Assembly: GCF_003474435.1 (NCBI RefSeq)
Contig: NZ_QRNF01000001.1
Location: forward strand, 98,950-162,949
Reading direction: 5' to 3'
DNA length: 64,000 nucleotides
DNA from: Ruminococcus sp. AF46-10NS
Lineage (GTDB): Bacteria; Bacillota; Clostridia; Lachnospirales; Lachnospiraceae
The notes beneath the pieces were generated by a model. That model was not told the origin of the DNA, searched no databases, and saw only the letters and a list, made by a program, of their open reading frames with translations. Positions within the stretch are counted from its first letter, which is position 1, and each line of letters starts with the position of its first letter. Positions 27,256 through 38,496 of this stretch are shown in pieces. The translations under genes and the position numbers were made by a program.

Positions 27256-29629
27256 ATGGAATATATATTTAAGCAGGCAAAGCCTGTGTGGGGAACGGAT
27301 CTGAAGAACAGATATAATCAGTTTCTGGGATTTTATGCGGAAATCAAAGAGCACAGAAAGATCAGGATCGCCATTGCGGCAAGAAGTAGCTATCGTTTAT
27401 TTGTGAATGGGAAATTATATGCCTGTGGGCCGGCACGATGTGCAGATCATTATTGCAGAGTGGATGTACTTAATATCGAGGGCAGTCAGACAGAGGGAGG
27501 AGCGGAAAAAAGTTCTGTTGCTGTGGAAATAGCGGCGTTTGATAAAATGGGTAAATACTGCAATGATAATACACTGGAAAAAGGAATTTTTATTGCAGAG
27601 ATAGAAGATGAGAATGGGAATGTTCTTGCAGCCACAGGAAAAAACGGAGAATTTTTATATCAGGAGCTTGCTTACAGAAGATCAAATGTGGAAACCATGA
27701 GCCATTCCAGAGGAATCCTTGAGTGGTATGATCTGAAGCCGGACAGCTATGCCTGGATCCGGGGAAAAGGGAACTGGCAGACACCACAGGAGGTTTCGGA
27801 AAAGATCACTTTTCTGGAAAGAAGAGCGCCCTATGCTACGCTGAATTCAATCAGGATCAGTCATTTTATGGGAATCTATGATATGATAGATACAAAAAAT
27901 GCAGGAGAAGGCTTTGTGCTTCAATTAGCAAGAACCTTTAACCGGGAATGGTATGAACAGCTGCCGGAAGAAAATCAGTTTCTGCAAAAATTGCGGGGAC
28001 TTGAGGAAAGAGCTTTCAGCGGAAGCTTCAGGCTGAAACGGGATCTTCAGATAAAGCCGGAGACAGGCATAGTCAGCGCGGTGTTTGAACATCCGGTTTC
28101 GGAACTGGGATTTGTGGAATTTGATGTCAAAGTTGAAAAAGAGACGATCCTGGATCTGATCAATACGGATCATTTAAGTTACGAAGGCGAACTGAAGGCC
28201 AATACCTATGTGACAAGATATAATCTGAAACCGGGCAGTTATCATCTGATCACCTTTGAACCGAAGCTGGTAAGATATCTCCGTTTTCTTTTCCATACAG
28301 AAGGAGAGATCCGGCTTGGATGGCCATCTGTTCTGGATGACAGTTATCCGGATCCGGGCATCTGCAGTTTCTTTACAAATGACGGTGATCTGAACCGGAT
28401 CTATGAAGGCGCAAAACGTACTTTGCGGCTCAGTACACTGGATATTTTTATGGACTGTCCTCAGAGAGAACGAGGCGGCTGGCTTTGTGATTCTACGTTT
28501 TCAGCAGAGGCTGCATGGCAGCTGTTTGGAAACCTCGGAACGGAAAAAGATTTCCTGGAGAATTTTCTGCTGACAGAAAATATGTGGAAGGGATTTTTTC
28601 CGGAAGTTTATCCCGGAAGTAAAAAAGATAAAACAGATCCCGGAATCATAAACTGGTCTTACTGGCTTGCCATAGAACTTTGTGACTACTATCAACGTTC
28701 CGGAGACCGGGCATTTCTGGAAAAGTTCCGGTGCAGAATAGAAGAATTCGTTAATGGAATGTTATCTCTCAGGGGAAAAACAGGTCTTATAGAAACAGAA
28801 AAGGGAGAATTTGTGGACTGGTCTCTGGCAAACCGGGATTTTGCCCTGAAACCCATCAGTATTGCAAATAATTGCCTGGCAGTAAAAGTTCTGGAAAGAC
28901 TGGGAGAGATCTACGGGCAGCCTCATGGAAAAAAGCTGCGCAGGATATGCGGGCGATCATAGAAAGGCTGGATGATACGGCAGGTATCTTTGGCGGAGGC
29001 GGAGACGGAGCAATCGTGGAAGACGGGAAACTGAAGCGAAACGATTGTCCTCGGAAGGTGGACGCAGTCTGGAAATCTACAGTGGTTTTCACAGAAACGA
29101 CAGGATCTATCTCCGGCAGTTTATAAAGACTATGGGCCCCTGTCCGGAATTTCCGGCAAATCCCAATATTGCAGGTTCCAATCTTTTTATTGGATTAATG
29201 ATACGATTTGCCGTACTGTCGGAACTGGGAGAAACAGAAGAACTGATCCGGGAGCTGAAGCAGGTATATCTGGAGGAACTTAAAGTCGGCTCAGGAACAT
29301 TTTTTGAAAATATCAATGCAATATCAGGATGCCACGGATTTAACGGAATGGCCGGAGCATTACTGAAAAAAAACATACTGGGATTAGACCAGCCGTCTGA
29401 ACTGGAAAAGAAGATTCTTTTTTCGCCTCATCCCTGCGGTCTGAGATGGGCAGAGGGAACTTCTCTGTGCAGCGACGGAATGATATTCTGCAAATGGCAG
29501 GCAGATTATGAGGAACATGAGCTGAGGATTATCCTGCAGCTGCCACAGGAATGGAAAGCAGAGTTTGTAAGACCTTTTGAGCTTTCCGGGTGGAAAGTCC
29601 TGTTAAATGGACAGATGGCAGAAATATAA
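27256..29629 (+). CDS. GH78-like alpha-L-rhamnosidase, two one-base frameshifts in this sequence
   Basis: About 791 residues without a signal peptide, so it would act on imported oligosaccharides. N-terminal beta domains (RSSYRLFVNGKLYACGPAR) lead to a six-hairpin catalytic domain. DIFMDCPQRERGGWLCDS matches the GH78 general-acid region, and IINWSYWLAIELCDYY and WAEGTSLCSDG support it. Breaks: near 28930, six A where seven restore GKKAAQDMRAIIERL, and near 29034, CTGAAGCG for CTGGAAGCG, restoring EAKRLSSEGGRSLEIY. It heads a locus with a YesM/YesN pair and a CUT1 transporter, so a rhamnose-containing glycoside is the likely substrate; other alpha-glycosides are possible. GGGAGGAG precedes the start. 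Confidence 0.75.
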
Positions 29630-29659
29630 AAAAACATGTGGGCAAGGGAAGGAGCTGTT

Positions 29660-31380
29660 ATGAATAAATTTCATTTTCGAACGATCCGGGGAAGGATGAC
29701 AGTAAGCTTTGTAGCAGTTTTTCTTATCATTATAGCGTTTATGGGATGCAGTATATATATTTTTACAGGAAGACTCCTGGAAAAAAAGAATGAGCAGTCC
29801 TATATAAAGATCCTGGATGCAACCGATGAAGTATTGAATGATAAGGTAACTTCTTATGCTGGCGTGTCACGTATGATCCTTGGAGATGAAAAAGTTCAGA
29901 AAATCCTGCAGACAAAAGATTCCGGTGTTGGAAGGATCATGGAGCCCTCCCGCTGGTATGGCCTGGAAGCGATAGGAAGTACGTATATTTATAATCTGCA
30001 GGATCTGGTCGGAATTTATATTTTTGACAATGATGGAAAATTTTATTATCAGGAGCCGGGAAAAACAAGTTCAGAGGCAGAGCTGGATGCAGATTATGAA
30101 AAAATCTCTTCCGCAGACTGGTATCATCAGGCAGAAGAAGCAGCGGGAAAAGAGATCATGTACGGTTATGATGTTTTAGGAAATTCGGAGAATATTATTT
30201 CCTGTGTAAAAATACTGAATAAACTGAATACATCTGACAAGATCGGACTTCTGATACTTCAGATCAACAAAAACACCATGCGGAATGTGATCGGCCAGTT
30301 TCCCACAGATGGTGATATCTATGTTCTGAAGAATCAGGAACGGATCGTTTATCAGAATGGATATCAGGAGAAGCTGTTTCAGGAAAAACTGGAAGAGATC
30401 CTGAAAAATTCGGAAAACAAATATCTGATCACAACGCTGGAATCCGCTCAGGATGACTGGACTCTGATCCATGCAGTTCCCAGGAACTCCGTTTTCCGGG
30501 AGGCAGGACAGATGCGGACGATCATTCTCATCGTTGCGGTAGCTGCTGTTATCTTTACGGTAATTCTTTGCGTGACAGAAGCAAGAATGATCACAAAGCC
30601 ATTGTTGAAGCTAAAAGAGGATATTGCCAGAGTAGGGAGGGGAAAAAGATCTTTTACCATTCTTACGGGAATGATGAGGTAGGAGTGATCGGTACGGAAT
30701 TTCAGAATATGGTTATGAAGGAACTGAAACTAAAAGAACAGATATCGAAAGAGGAGCTGTTAAGAAAGGATTCTCAGCTTCAGCTTTTGCAGTCACAGAT
30801 AAATCCCCATTTTCTGTATAATACATTGGATACGCTGTATTGGATGGCACTGGAAGAAGGAGCAGAGCAGGTGGCAGATCTGACCCAGGCCTTGTCCGAA
30901 ATCTTCAAGATCAGCTTAAGTGAGGGTGTGGAATTTATTTCCGTGGGAGATGAGATCCGATTTATAGAAGATTACCTGCATATTCAGAATGTCAGATTTG
31001 AGAACAAATTTCTGGTAAAGATCCTGGTTGATGAGGAAATCATGGATATGCATATTATCAAACAGATCCTGCAGCCTTTTGTAGAAAACGCAATATATCA
31101 CGGTCTGGAGCCGAAGATAGGAAAAGGCTGTATCACCATAACAGGAAAAACACAGGAAGATCATCTGATATTTACCGTGGAGGATGACGGCGTGGGCCTT
31201 CCGGACGGAGTTGATGTAATGCAGGGATACGCAGTGTCCAATGTATATCAGAGAATACGGCTTCACTATGGAGAAAAGGCGGATATTCAATTTGAAAGCT
31301 GTCCTAGTGAAGGAACGACTGTGAAACTTATTTTGCCTGTGGAGGAGGTAAAGAATGTTAAAGATCGCGTTGATCGATGA
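29660..31380 (+). CDS. YesM-type sensor histidine kinase, one-base frameshift in this sequence
   Basis: About 573 residues. A short N-terminus and membrane helix (near 29700-29765) precede a large extracellular sensor, a second helix near 30510-30570, HAMP, and the LytS/YesM-type kinase core. The last has phosphoacceptor His in SQINPHFLYNTLDTLYW, LQPFVENAIYHGLEP and DDGVGLPDG. The frame breaks near 30640, where GTAGGGAGGGG lacks one G of GTAGGGGAGGGG, restoring GEGKKIFYHSYGN. ATG 29660 follows AAGGAG. It overlaps the response regulator by 26 bp. It probably senses the sugar or its binding protein at the surface. Confidence 0.88.
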
Positions 31381-32896
31381 TGAAAAGATCGTGCTCAGGG
31401 GGATTGCGGCTCTGATGAAAAAAGAGCCTGGTTTTGAACTGGTGGGAACTGCAGAAAATGGAATTGATGGACTGCAGATGATCCTGGAAACAAAACCGGA
31501 CATTGTTATGACAGATATCCGAATGCCGGGAATGAGCGGACTTGAGATGATAAAAAAAGCGAAAAAAGAAGTTCCGGAAAGTATCTATATTGTCTTCAGC
31601 GGATTTAACGAATTTAAATACGTTAAGGAAGCCATTGGTTTGGGAGTGATCGATTACTTGGAAAAACCGGTTACCGTTCCGAAACTGCGGGAGGTTTTGA
31701 AAAAAGCAGGGGATCTTTATAACTACCAGAAAAACTATCAGGAAATGACCAGAAATCTGGAAAAGGCGGACAGGGTCTACGTGGAAAAATTTTTGCGGGA
31801 TCTGTATGAGAATCCGCAAAAAGAAGAAGAGATCCTGCAGATGATCATGGAGAAAGACGGAAAATTCCGGAATATCCATTCCGTTTGTGTTGCTAAGGTA
31901 TGTGAGACACAGCGACAGGAAATTGATGATTACAGAGAGATCATTCATAAGATGACCTTTGAAATGATAGAAGGGAATCCGGTAGAGGTATATTCTTTTT
32001 ATGAAAAAGAATGTCTGATGATCGTATATTTTAATTTTGGTGCCATGGAATTTCCTTTCCGGGAAAAGCTGAAAAAAAAGAAAAAAGAGATAGAGGACAG
32101 GGAGGATCTGTTTACGGTGGGATTCAGCCGCACGCATAGAGAAATCTATGAAATCAGTAAAGCTTTCGAGGAGGCAGGCAGTGCCTTGCAATATGCCAGA
32201 TATCTGGAGATGGAAGAAGCGGTCTGTATTGATGAAGTGGAATATTCAGAACCTCTTTCGGGAGAGCTGAATCAGGACCAAGAATCCCTGGAATTTAATT
32301 TCCGCATGGGGCAGTATGAGGAATGTAGAAGGCAGATACAAACCTATATCGGATATTTGAAGAGCATGGATCTGATTCCGGAACTTTTTGTTCGGAAATG
32401 TCGGGAATTATTATATCTGCTTCAGAGAATGTTTAATGAAGCAGGAACAGAAAAAGAACAGTATCTGGATATTGATTATCAGGAACTACAGCAGCAGATA
32501 TCAGAAAGTAAGATCGCGGAATGGACACTGGAACAGACAGAGCTTATTTTTTCCAAAGCAGAAAAATCCAGAGAGGATGATTCCTGCTGGGCTGTGAGAG
32601 AGGTTAAGAATTACGTGGAGCATCATTATGCCCAGGGAATCTCCCTGGATGAAGCGGCAGAAAATGTTCATATGAGTAAGACCTATCTCAGTATGCTGTT
32701 TAAAAAAGAAGAAGGAATCACATACATCAAATATCTGACAAAGATCCGAATGGAAAAGGCCATGGAATTCCTGCAGAAGGGATATAAAGCAAAAGAAGTC
32801 TGTGAAATGGTAGGATATCATGATTATAAGTATTTCAGTACACAGTTTAAAAAGAGTACGGGAATGACGCTGGATAATTATAAAAAATCCCTATAA
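31355..32896 (+). CDS. YesN-type response regulator, receiver plus AraC DNA-binding domain
   Basis: 513 residues, intact. The N-terminal receiver (ALIDDEKIVLRG, Asp54 in IVMTDIRMPG, EKPVTV) is followed by a long central region and a C-terminal AraC-type double helix-turn-helix (SLDEAAENVHMSKTYLSMLF, AKEVCEMVGYHDYKYFSTQF). GGAGG lies 8 bp before the ATG, which is inside the kinase gene, so the pair is translationally coupled. The likely target is the promoter of the sugar-binding protein gene downstream at 33020 and the glycosidase gene. Confidence 0.94.
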   Translation: MLKIALIDDEKIVLRGIAALMKKEPGFELVGTAENGIDGLQMILETKPDIVMTDIRMPGMSGLEMIKKAKKEVPESIYIVFSGFNEFKYVKEAIGLGVIDYLEKPVTVPKLREVLKKAGDLYNYQKNYQEMTRNLEKADRVYVEKFLRDLYENPQKEEEILQMIMEKDGKFRNIHSVCVAKVCETQRQEIDDYREIIHKMTFEMIEGNPVEVYSFYEKECLMIVYFNFGAMEFPFREKLKKKKKEIEDREDLFTVGFSRTHREIYEISKAFEEAGSALQYARYLEMEEAVCIDEVEYSEPLSGELNQDQESLEFNFRMGQYEECRRQIQTYIGYLKSMDLIPELFVRKCRELLYLLQRMFNEAGTEKEQYLDIDYQELQQQISESKIAEWTLEQTELIFSKAEKSREDDSCWAVREVKNYVEHHYAQGISLDEAAENVHMSKTYLSMLFKKEEGITYIKYLTKIRMEKAMEFLQKGYKAKEVCEMVGYHDYKYFSTQFKKSTGMTLDNYKKSL

Positions 32897-33019
32897 GCAT
32901 AAAAAATCCCCCAGGCATCATAAAATCCTCCGGATTTTAGGGAAAGAGTTTTTTCGGTACAATATAATCAGCTTAAGAAATAGCGGAGTGATAAAAAGGA
33001 AAAATCAGGAGGATGAACT

Positions 33020-34320
33020 ATGAAGCTGAAAAAAGTTACAGGAAGTCTGATCGCTGCAGCGGCAGCAGTTTCACTTATGGCAGGAGGAACCGTACCGGTA
33101 TCCGCAGCAAAAAAAGACGCCGGAAAAGAAAAAACCGTGCATTTTCTTACCGCATGGAATGAAGATAAGGATACCACGGCAGTAGTTAAACAGCTGACAG
33201 AGGAATATAATGCCACGAATCCGGAAACACCGATCAATCTGGAGATTGAGGTAGTAGCACAGTCAGATATGAACCAGAAGCTTTCCGTACTGGCTGCAAG
33301 CAATGATCTGCCGGATCTCTTTGTTACAGGAACACAGGAGTACATCGAAAAATATGTAGATCAGGGAATCCTGAAAAATATTGATGATGTGATCGCTGAG
33401 CAGGGGGTTACGTCTATTTCTGATGAAGACAGACAGGCAATCCTGAACCTGACCAAGCTGGATGCTATGTACGTAATGCCTACGAACAAAAACATTGAAG
33501 GTATCTGGTATAACAAACAGATCTTTAAAGATAACGGACTGGATGTGCCGAAAACCATGGACGAATTTATGGATGTATGCGCAAAACTAAGTGACGCAGG
33601 AATCCAGCCAATGGCAGTGGCAGGAAAAGAACAGTGGCCGCTTACAAGACTGATCGGAGCCTATGCAACGCAGGCAGGTGGAAATGATCTACTTGTAAAA
33701 GCAAATGCCGGAGAGGTTTCCTGGAAGGATGATGCATTCCTTGAAGCTTACAAATGGATCGCTGAAATGGGCGAAAAAGGATATATGGGCGAAGGTATGA
33801 CAACCGTTGATTCCGATACACAGAATTCTCTGTTTACTTCCGGTATGGCAGCAATGTGCTATAATGGCTCCTGGTTTACAGAAAGCCTTAGCAGTGACCA
33901 GAATACTCTTGGAGAAAATGTGGGATTTTTTGCCTTTCCTACTGTTAAAGATGGAAAAGGAACTGCAAACACCTATACAACTTCCTACGGAATGTACATG
34001 TGTGTAAAAAATGATTCCTATGATGATGCTATGGGTGCATGGCTTGGATACATAATGAAAAACTTTGGAAACAAAGGAATGGAACTTCATAACTGGATCA
34101 CACCATATGCAACAACAGAAGATTTTGATATGGGTTACTTTACAAAGCTTCTCTCCGATGCAACAGAGTCTGAAGGTGCAGCTTCCGTATGGCCGGAATA
34201 TGCAATGCCTACCAGTGTGCAGGATGTAGAATATCAGGCGCACAGATGGTAGCTCTTGGCCAGATGAGTCCGGAAGATTACGGAACATCAATTGATGATG
34301 CATGGGCCATGGTACAGTAA
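33020..34320 (+). CDS. Sugar-binding protein of a CUT1 ABC transporter, one-base frameshift near the 3' end
   Basis: About 433 residues, extracellular solute-binding family 1. The signal peptide (LKKVTGSLIAAAAAVSLMAG, cleavage near VSAAKK) has no lipobox. The mature protein starts VHFLTAWNEDKDTTAVVKQL and contains LFVTGTQEYIEKYVDQGILK and FTSGMAAMCYNGSW. The frame breaks near 34238: one added base restores QMVALGQMSPEDYG and a stop at 34318. GGAGGATG lies upstream. It is followed by a terminator-like hairpin and the two permeases. Substrate probably the oligosaccharide handled by the GH78-like enzyme. Confidence 0.9.
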
Positions 34321-34327
34321 CAATTAT

Positions 34328-34369
34328 AAAAAAAGAAGGCTGGCGAAAACAGCCAGCTTTCTTTTTTTG
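34328..34369 (+). terminator. Intercistronic terminator between binding protein and permeases
   Basis: AAAGAAGGCTGGC pairs with GCCAGCTTTCTTT around a 7-nt loop, followed by T-runs. Partial termination here would give more binding protein than permease, a common ABC pattern. Confidence 0.8.
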
Positions 34370-34398
34370 GCCTTTTTTCAGGAAAAAGGGAGGAAAGA

Positions 34399-35286
34399 AT
34401 GAATAAAGTACTGGGAAATAAAAAAGCGATCGCGTTATTTATATTACCGGCAGTGATCTTGTTTACCTGTCTGGTATTCATTCCGTTGATCTGGTCATTT
34501 GTGTATACATTTTTCAGCGGCCAGCCGGGACTGGATTTTAAATTTGCCGGAATGAAAAACTATGCCAGGATCTTTGCAGACAAGACTCTGTGGGTCACAG
34601 TGAAAAATAATCTTCTCTATGTGGTAGTTGTCGGTGGAGCACAGATCATTCTTGGATTTCTGATCGCAATGCTGATCAATTTCGGAGTAAAGAAGCATCA
34701 GAATCTGGTGAGAACTCTTTTATTTGTTCCGGTTGTACTTCCAGGTGTTGCAGTGGCACAGATGTTTATTAAAATCTATGCGATTACGCCACAGTATGGT
34801 CTGCTGAACAGCTTTTTTTCAGCAGTGGGATTGGACAGTCTGGTAAAAGGCTGGATCGGTGATCCGAAGACAGCCATGCTTGCATTGATCATCATGGATA
34901 TCTGGAAAGCGGTAGGTATGTACATTCTGGTTTTCTATTCGGGAATCATCGAGCTTCCGGAGGATTCTGTGGAAGCGGCGCGAATTGACGGAGCAACAAC
35001 ATGGCAGATTATTACAAAGATTCAGATTCCGCAGCTGAAGCCGGTTTTCAGAATGGCGATTGTTATCTGTATCACGGCATGCTTTAAGGTTTACGATTCT
35101 CCGGTTGCTTTAACAGGCGGTGGTCCGGGAACGACAACCATGATGCCATCTATGTATATGTACAATACGGCATTTAATTATGCACAGTTTGGCTATGGAA
35201 GTGTTCTGGCAGTGATCATTCTGATCGAATGTGCGATCTTTACCTTTGTGGTGGGACGCATTTTTAAGACAAAAGACGGAGAGTGA
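34399..35286 (+). CDS. Sugar ABC transporter permease, MalF/UgpA type
   Basis: 295 residues with six predicted membrane helices. LFILPAVILFTCLVFIPLIW and the cytoplasmic EAA loop (LPEDSVEAARIDGATTWQII) that contacts the ATPase are clear. GGGAGGAAAG precedes the ATG. No ATPase gene is present in this locus; Firmicutes CUT1 systems often share a housekeeping MsmK-type ATPase. Confidence 0.93.
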   Translation: MNKVLGNKKAIALFILPAVILFTCLVFIPLIWSFVYTFFSGQPGLDFKFAGMKNYARIFADKTLWVTVKNNLLYVVVVGGAQIILGFLIAMLINFGVKKHQNLVRTLLFVPVVLPGVAVAQMFIKIYAITPQYGLLNSFFSAVGLDSLVKGWIGDPKTAMLALIIMDIWKAVGMYILVFYSGIIELPEDSVEAARIDGATTWQIITKIQIPQLKPVFRMAIVICITACFKVYDSPVALTGGGPGTTTMMPSMYMYNTAFNYAQFGYGSVLAVIILIECAIFTFVVGRIFKTKDGE

Positions 35287-35297
35287 GGAGGAAAGTG

Positions 35298-36137
35298 ATG
35301 AAAGATAGCAGACATATTGTATCAAGGAGTATCAGCATGATACTGATCGCTGTTTTGCTCATTGCTGCGATCTATCCGGTTTTGTGGCTGATCTTGTGTA
35401 CTTTTAAAACCCAGACAGAGTTTACGATGAATTCCGCATTTTCGCTGCCCAAGTCCTTTAATTTTGAAAATTATATAAAAGCATGGAATACCGGAAATAT
35501 GGGAACATCCTTTGTAAACAGTATCATCTGTACAGCAGGTTCCATGCTGCTGATTGTGATCACGGCAGTGCCGTTATCCTTTGCTCTGGCAAAAATGAAA
35601 TGGAAACACAGATCAAACATCAATGGTTACATCCTTATTGGAATGATGGTTCCGATACAGGTAGCGCTGATCCCTTTATTTACGATCTATAATAAGATTG
35701 GATTTACTAACAGCAGAATTGGTCTGATCCTGATCTACACGGCATATTCCCTGCCGCTTTCGGTTACACTTCTGACAGGATTCTTTGAATCTGTGCCAAA
35801 TGAAATGATAGAAGCGGCGGTTATTGACGGATGCAGTATTTATCAGGTTGTAGGAAAAATCGTATTTCCGCTTATGACAAATTCCATTATGACAGTTCTT
35901 ACCTTACAGTTTATGTCTTCCTGGAATGACCTGATCTTTTCCCAGACCATGATCTCGAAAACAGAAATGCAGACCATTCCCACAGCGCTGATCATGTTCA
36001 ACGGTTCTTACGGACAGGTTGACTGGGGGCCTTTGTTTGCGGCAATGGCTATTGCAGTGGTTCCGACATTGGTACTGTATATGTTCCTGAGCAAATTTAT
36101 GATCCGAGGTCTCACTGCGGGTGCGATCAAAGGATAA
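35298..36137 (+). CDS. Sugar ABC transporter permease, MalG/UgpE type
   Basis: 279 residues, six predicted helices, with the EAA loop VPNEMIEAAVIDGCSIYQVV and C-terminal FMIRGLTAGAIKG, the family ending. AGGAGG lies 6 bp before ATG 35298; the upstream ATG at 35283 overlaps the preceding stop and lacks such spacing. Pairs with the preceding permease. Confidence 0.93.
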   Translation: MKDSRHIVSRSISMILIAVLLIAAIYPVLWLILCTFKTQTEFTMNSAFSLPKSFNFENYIKAWNTGNMGTSFVNSIICTAGSMLLIVITAVPLSFALAKMKWKHRSNINGYILIGMMVPIQVALIPLFTIYNKIGFTNSRIGLILIYTAYSLPLSVTLLTGFFESVPNEMIEAAVIDGCSIYQVVGKIVFPLMTNSIMTVLTLQFMSSWNDLIFSQTMISKTEMQTIPTALIMFNGSYGQVDWGPLFAAMAIAVVPTLVLYMFLSKFMIRGLTAGAIKG

Positions 36138-36155
36138 ATCATACTTTTAGAACGT

Positions 36156-36197
36156 ACAGGAGTAAAAAGCTATGAAAAGCTTTTTGCTCCTGTTTTG
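36156..36197 (+). terminator. Terminator after the sugar ABC operon
   Basis: CAGGAGTAAAAAGCT pairs with AGCTTTTTGCTCCTG around 6 nt, then TTTT. Confidence 0.85.
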
Positions 36198-36316
36198 GTA
36201 TAAAAAGAAAATAGGGCAGCAGTGGGGTCTGTTATCTGGGAGAGGTGTAGTGTATAATAGGGAAAGATGCGTTTGAGAAGATTTGTTTTATGAAAAAATA
36301 AAAGATGGGATACAGA

Positions 36317-37202
36317 ATGGACTTTCGAATACTGAGATATTTTCTGGCTGTTGCCAGGGAGCAGAGTTTTACAAAAGCAGCAGAGCAGCTGCATATCACA
36401 CAGCCTACCCTTTCCAGACAGCTGGCAGCTCTGGAGGAGGAACTGGGAGTGAAGCTTCTGGTGCGGTCCGGAAGAAATATCACATTAACAGATCAGGGAA
36501 TCTTTTTTAAGAGGCGGGCCCAGGAGCTTCTTGATCTGGAAGAACGTAAAGAGAAGAGCTGAAAGGTGAAGATGAGCTTATGGAAGGTACGGTCACAGTA
36601 GGCTGCGGAGAGTTTACGGCAGTGGAGGTACTGGCAGAATTCTGCAGGCAGTACAGGGAAAAATATCCGCTGGTTCAGATCGCCATCCATACAGCAACTG
36701 CGGATATCACCTATGAAATGATGAACAAAGGTCTTGTGGATGTTGGACTGTTTATGGAACCGGTAAATACGGAAGGACTGGAATATATCCGGATCACAGA
36801 CAGTGATCACTGGGTAGTAGGACTGCGGCCGGATGATCCTCTTGTGAAAAAGGATTTCATAGAAAAAGAGGATCTTATTGACAAGCCGCTGATCCTGCCG
36901 GAGCGTACAGGGGCCAGGAGTCTCCTTGCAACTGGTTCGGAAAGGATTTCCACAGGTTTCATGTGGCATACACCAGTAATCTGGGAACCAATGCGGAGAT
37001 CCTGGCATCCAAGGGTGCCGGTTATCCGGTTTCCTTGGAAGGGGCAGGACGGTACTGGCGGGAGGATCTTCTTATCCAGAAAAGACTGTATCCGGAGATC
37101 ACTTCCAATACGGTGGTAGCCTGGAGAAGAAACATCCCCAATTCCCCTGTGGTGAATAAATTTATTGAAGAGATCAAGGCGTTTGATGGATGGAAGAACT
37201 GA
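36317..37202 (+). CDS. LysR-family regulator, two one-base frameshifts in this sequence
   Basis: About 295 residues. N-terminal winged helix MDFRILRYFLAVAREQSFTK, LHITQPTLSRQLAALEEELG, LLVRSGRNITLTDQG, then a substrate-binding effector domain starting EGTVTVGCGEFTAVEVLAEF. Breaks: near 36550, AAA for AAAA (restores KREELKGEDELMEG), and near 36920, GCAACTGG for GCAAACTGG (restores LLANWFGKDFHRFHVAYTSN). With both corrected the protein is complete. No divergent partner: it follows the sugar operon terminator and precedes the AAA-ATPase pseudogene, so the target is unknown. Confidence 0.85.
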
Positions 37203-37304
37203 GAGGGAATCCGTTGGATTTACAGAAAAATGGTTTCATGGTATCATAGTTTCAGAAAGAAAAGGATACTGTGAAGCCATTTTTTTAAGAGGGAGAGAAG
37301 CTGA

Positions 37305-38428
37305 ATGGGAAGTTATCTGAATCCGGGCGGTGGAATGTTTAAAGCCTGTCTGCGGTCAAAAATCTATGTGGATAAAAGCGGGCTGATCACAAAAACAAAT
37401 GAAGTACTGGGAACAGAGCAGCGTTTTGTCTGCGTGAGCAGACCGAGACGATTTGGAAAATCCATGGCTGCCAATATGCTGGCTGCATATTATGGCAGAG
37501 GGGAAGATAGTGCAGAACTGTTTTCTGCTCTCAGAATCCATACAGACAAAAGCTTCCGGGAACATCTGAATCAATATGATGTGATCCGGATCAATATGCA
37601 GGAATTTTTAAGCGCTGCACCGGATATGGATGAGATGCTAAAGCTTCTTCAGAAGCGTATTCTCAGAGAGCTGAAGATGTAGTATCCGGATTATATCGAC
37701 AGTGATTATCTGGTCTTTGCCATGCAGGATGTTTTTGCATATACCAGACATCCTTTTGTCATTCTGATCGATGAATGGGATTGTATATTCCGTGAATTTA
37801 AACAGAATATGGAAGCACAGAAAAAATATCTGGATTTTCTGCGTGTATGGCTGAAAGATCAGGAATATGTGGCATTAGCCTATATGACCGGAATCCTTCC
37901 GGTAAAAAAATATGGTTCCCATTCTGCATTAAATAATTAAATATGTTTACGGAATATTCCATGATCAATCCAAGAGAAATGGCAGAGTTTTTTGGATTTA
38001 CAGAAGAGGAAGTAAAGGAACTTTGCAGCCGGTATAAACGGAATTTTCAGGAGGCACAGGTATGGTATGATGGCTATGAGCTGGTTGCTATAGAAGAGGG
38101 AAGAAAGAAGACATATTCCATGTACAGCCCGAAATCTGTGGTGGATGCCATGTTAAGTGGAATTTTTGACAATTACTGGAACCAGACAGAAACCTATGAA
38201 GCGCTGAAAGTTTATATCCGTATGAATTATGATGGCCTGAAAGATGCAGTGATAAGAATGCTGGCAGGCGATAAGGTGCAGATCAATACAGGGACTTTTT
38301 CCAACGATATGACAACATTTCAGGGAAAGGATGATGTACTGACACTTCTGGTACATTTGGGCTACTTAAACTATCACTGGCCGGACAAAACTGTGGCGAT
38401 TCCAAATAAAGAGGTGTCGCAGGAGTAT
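37305..38428 (+). pseudogene. AAA-ATPase-like / PD-(D/E)XK family gene, 5' part
   Basis: N-terminal AAA-ATPase-like region (PF09820 type) with YVDKSGLITKTNEVLG, Walker A-like SRPRRFGKSMAANML and Walker B-like FVILIDEWDCIF. Three lesions are visible. A TAG replaces a codon in frame at 37680-37682. The 8-bp tandem duplication ATTAAATA (37928-37935 and 37936-37943) shifts the frame. The IS607 element enters after 38428. Outside the lesions the frame is well kept (MINPREMAEFFGFTEEEV and KTYSMYSPKSVVDAM), so the decay is recent. The family is abundant in gut Lachnospiraceae; its role is not established. Confidence 0.85.
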
Positions 38429-38496
38429 GATATAAGCAACTAAATATATTGTGAAAAGGTATTAAATGTGTTTAAATATACTTATGGAGGTATATT

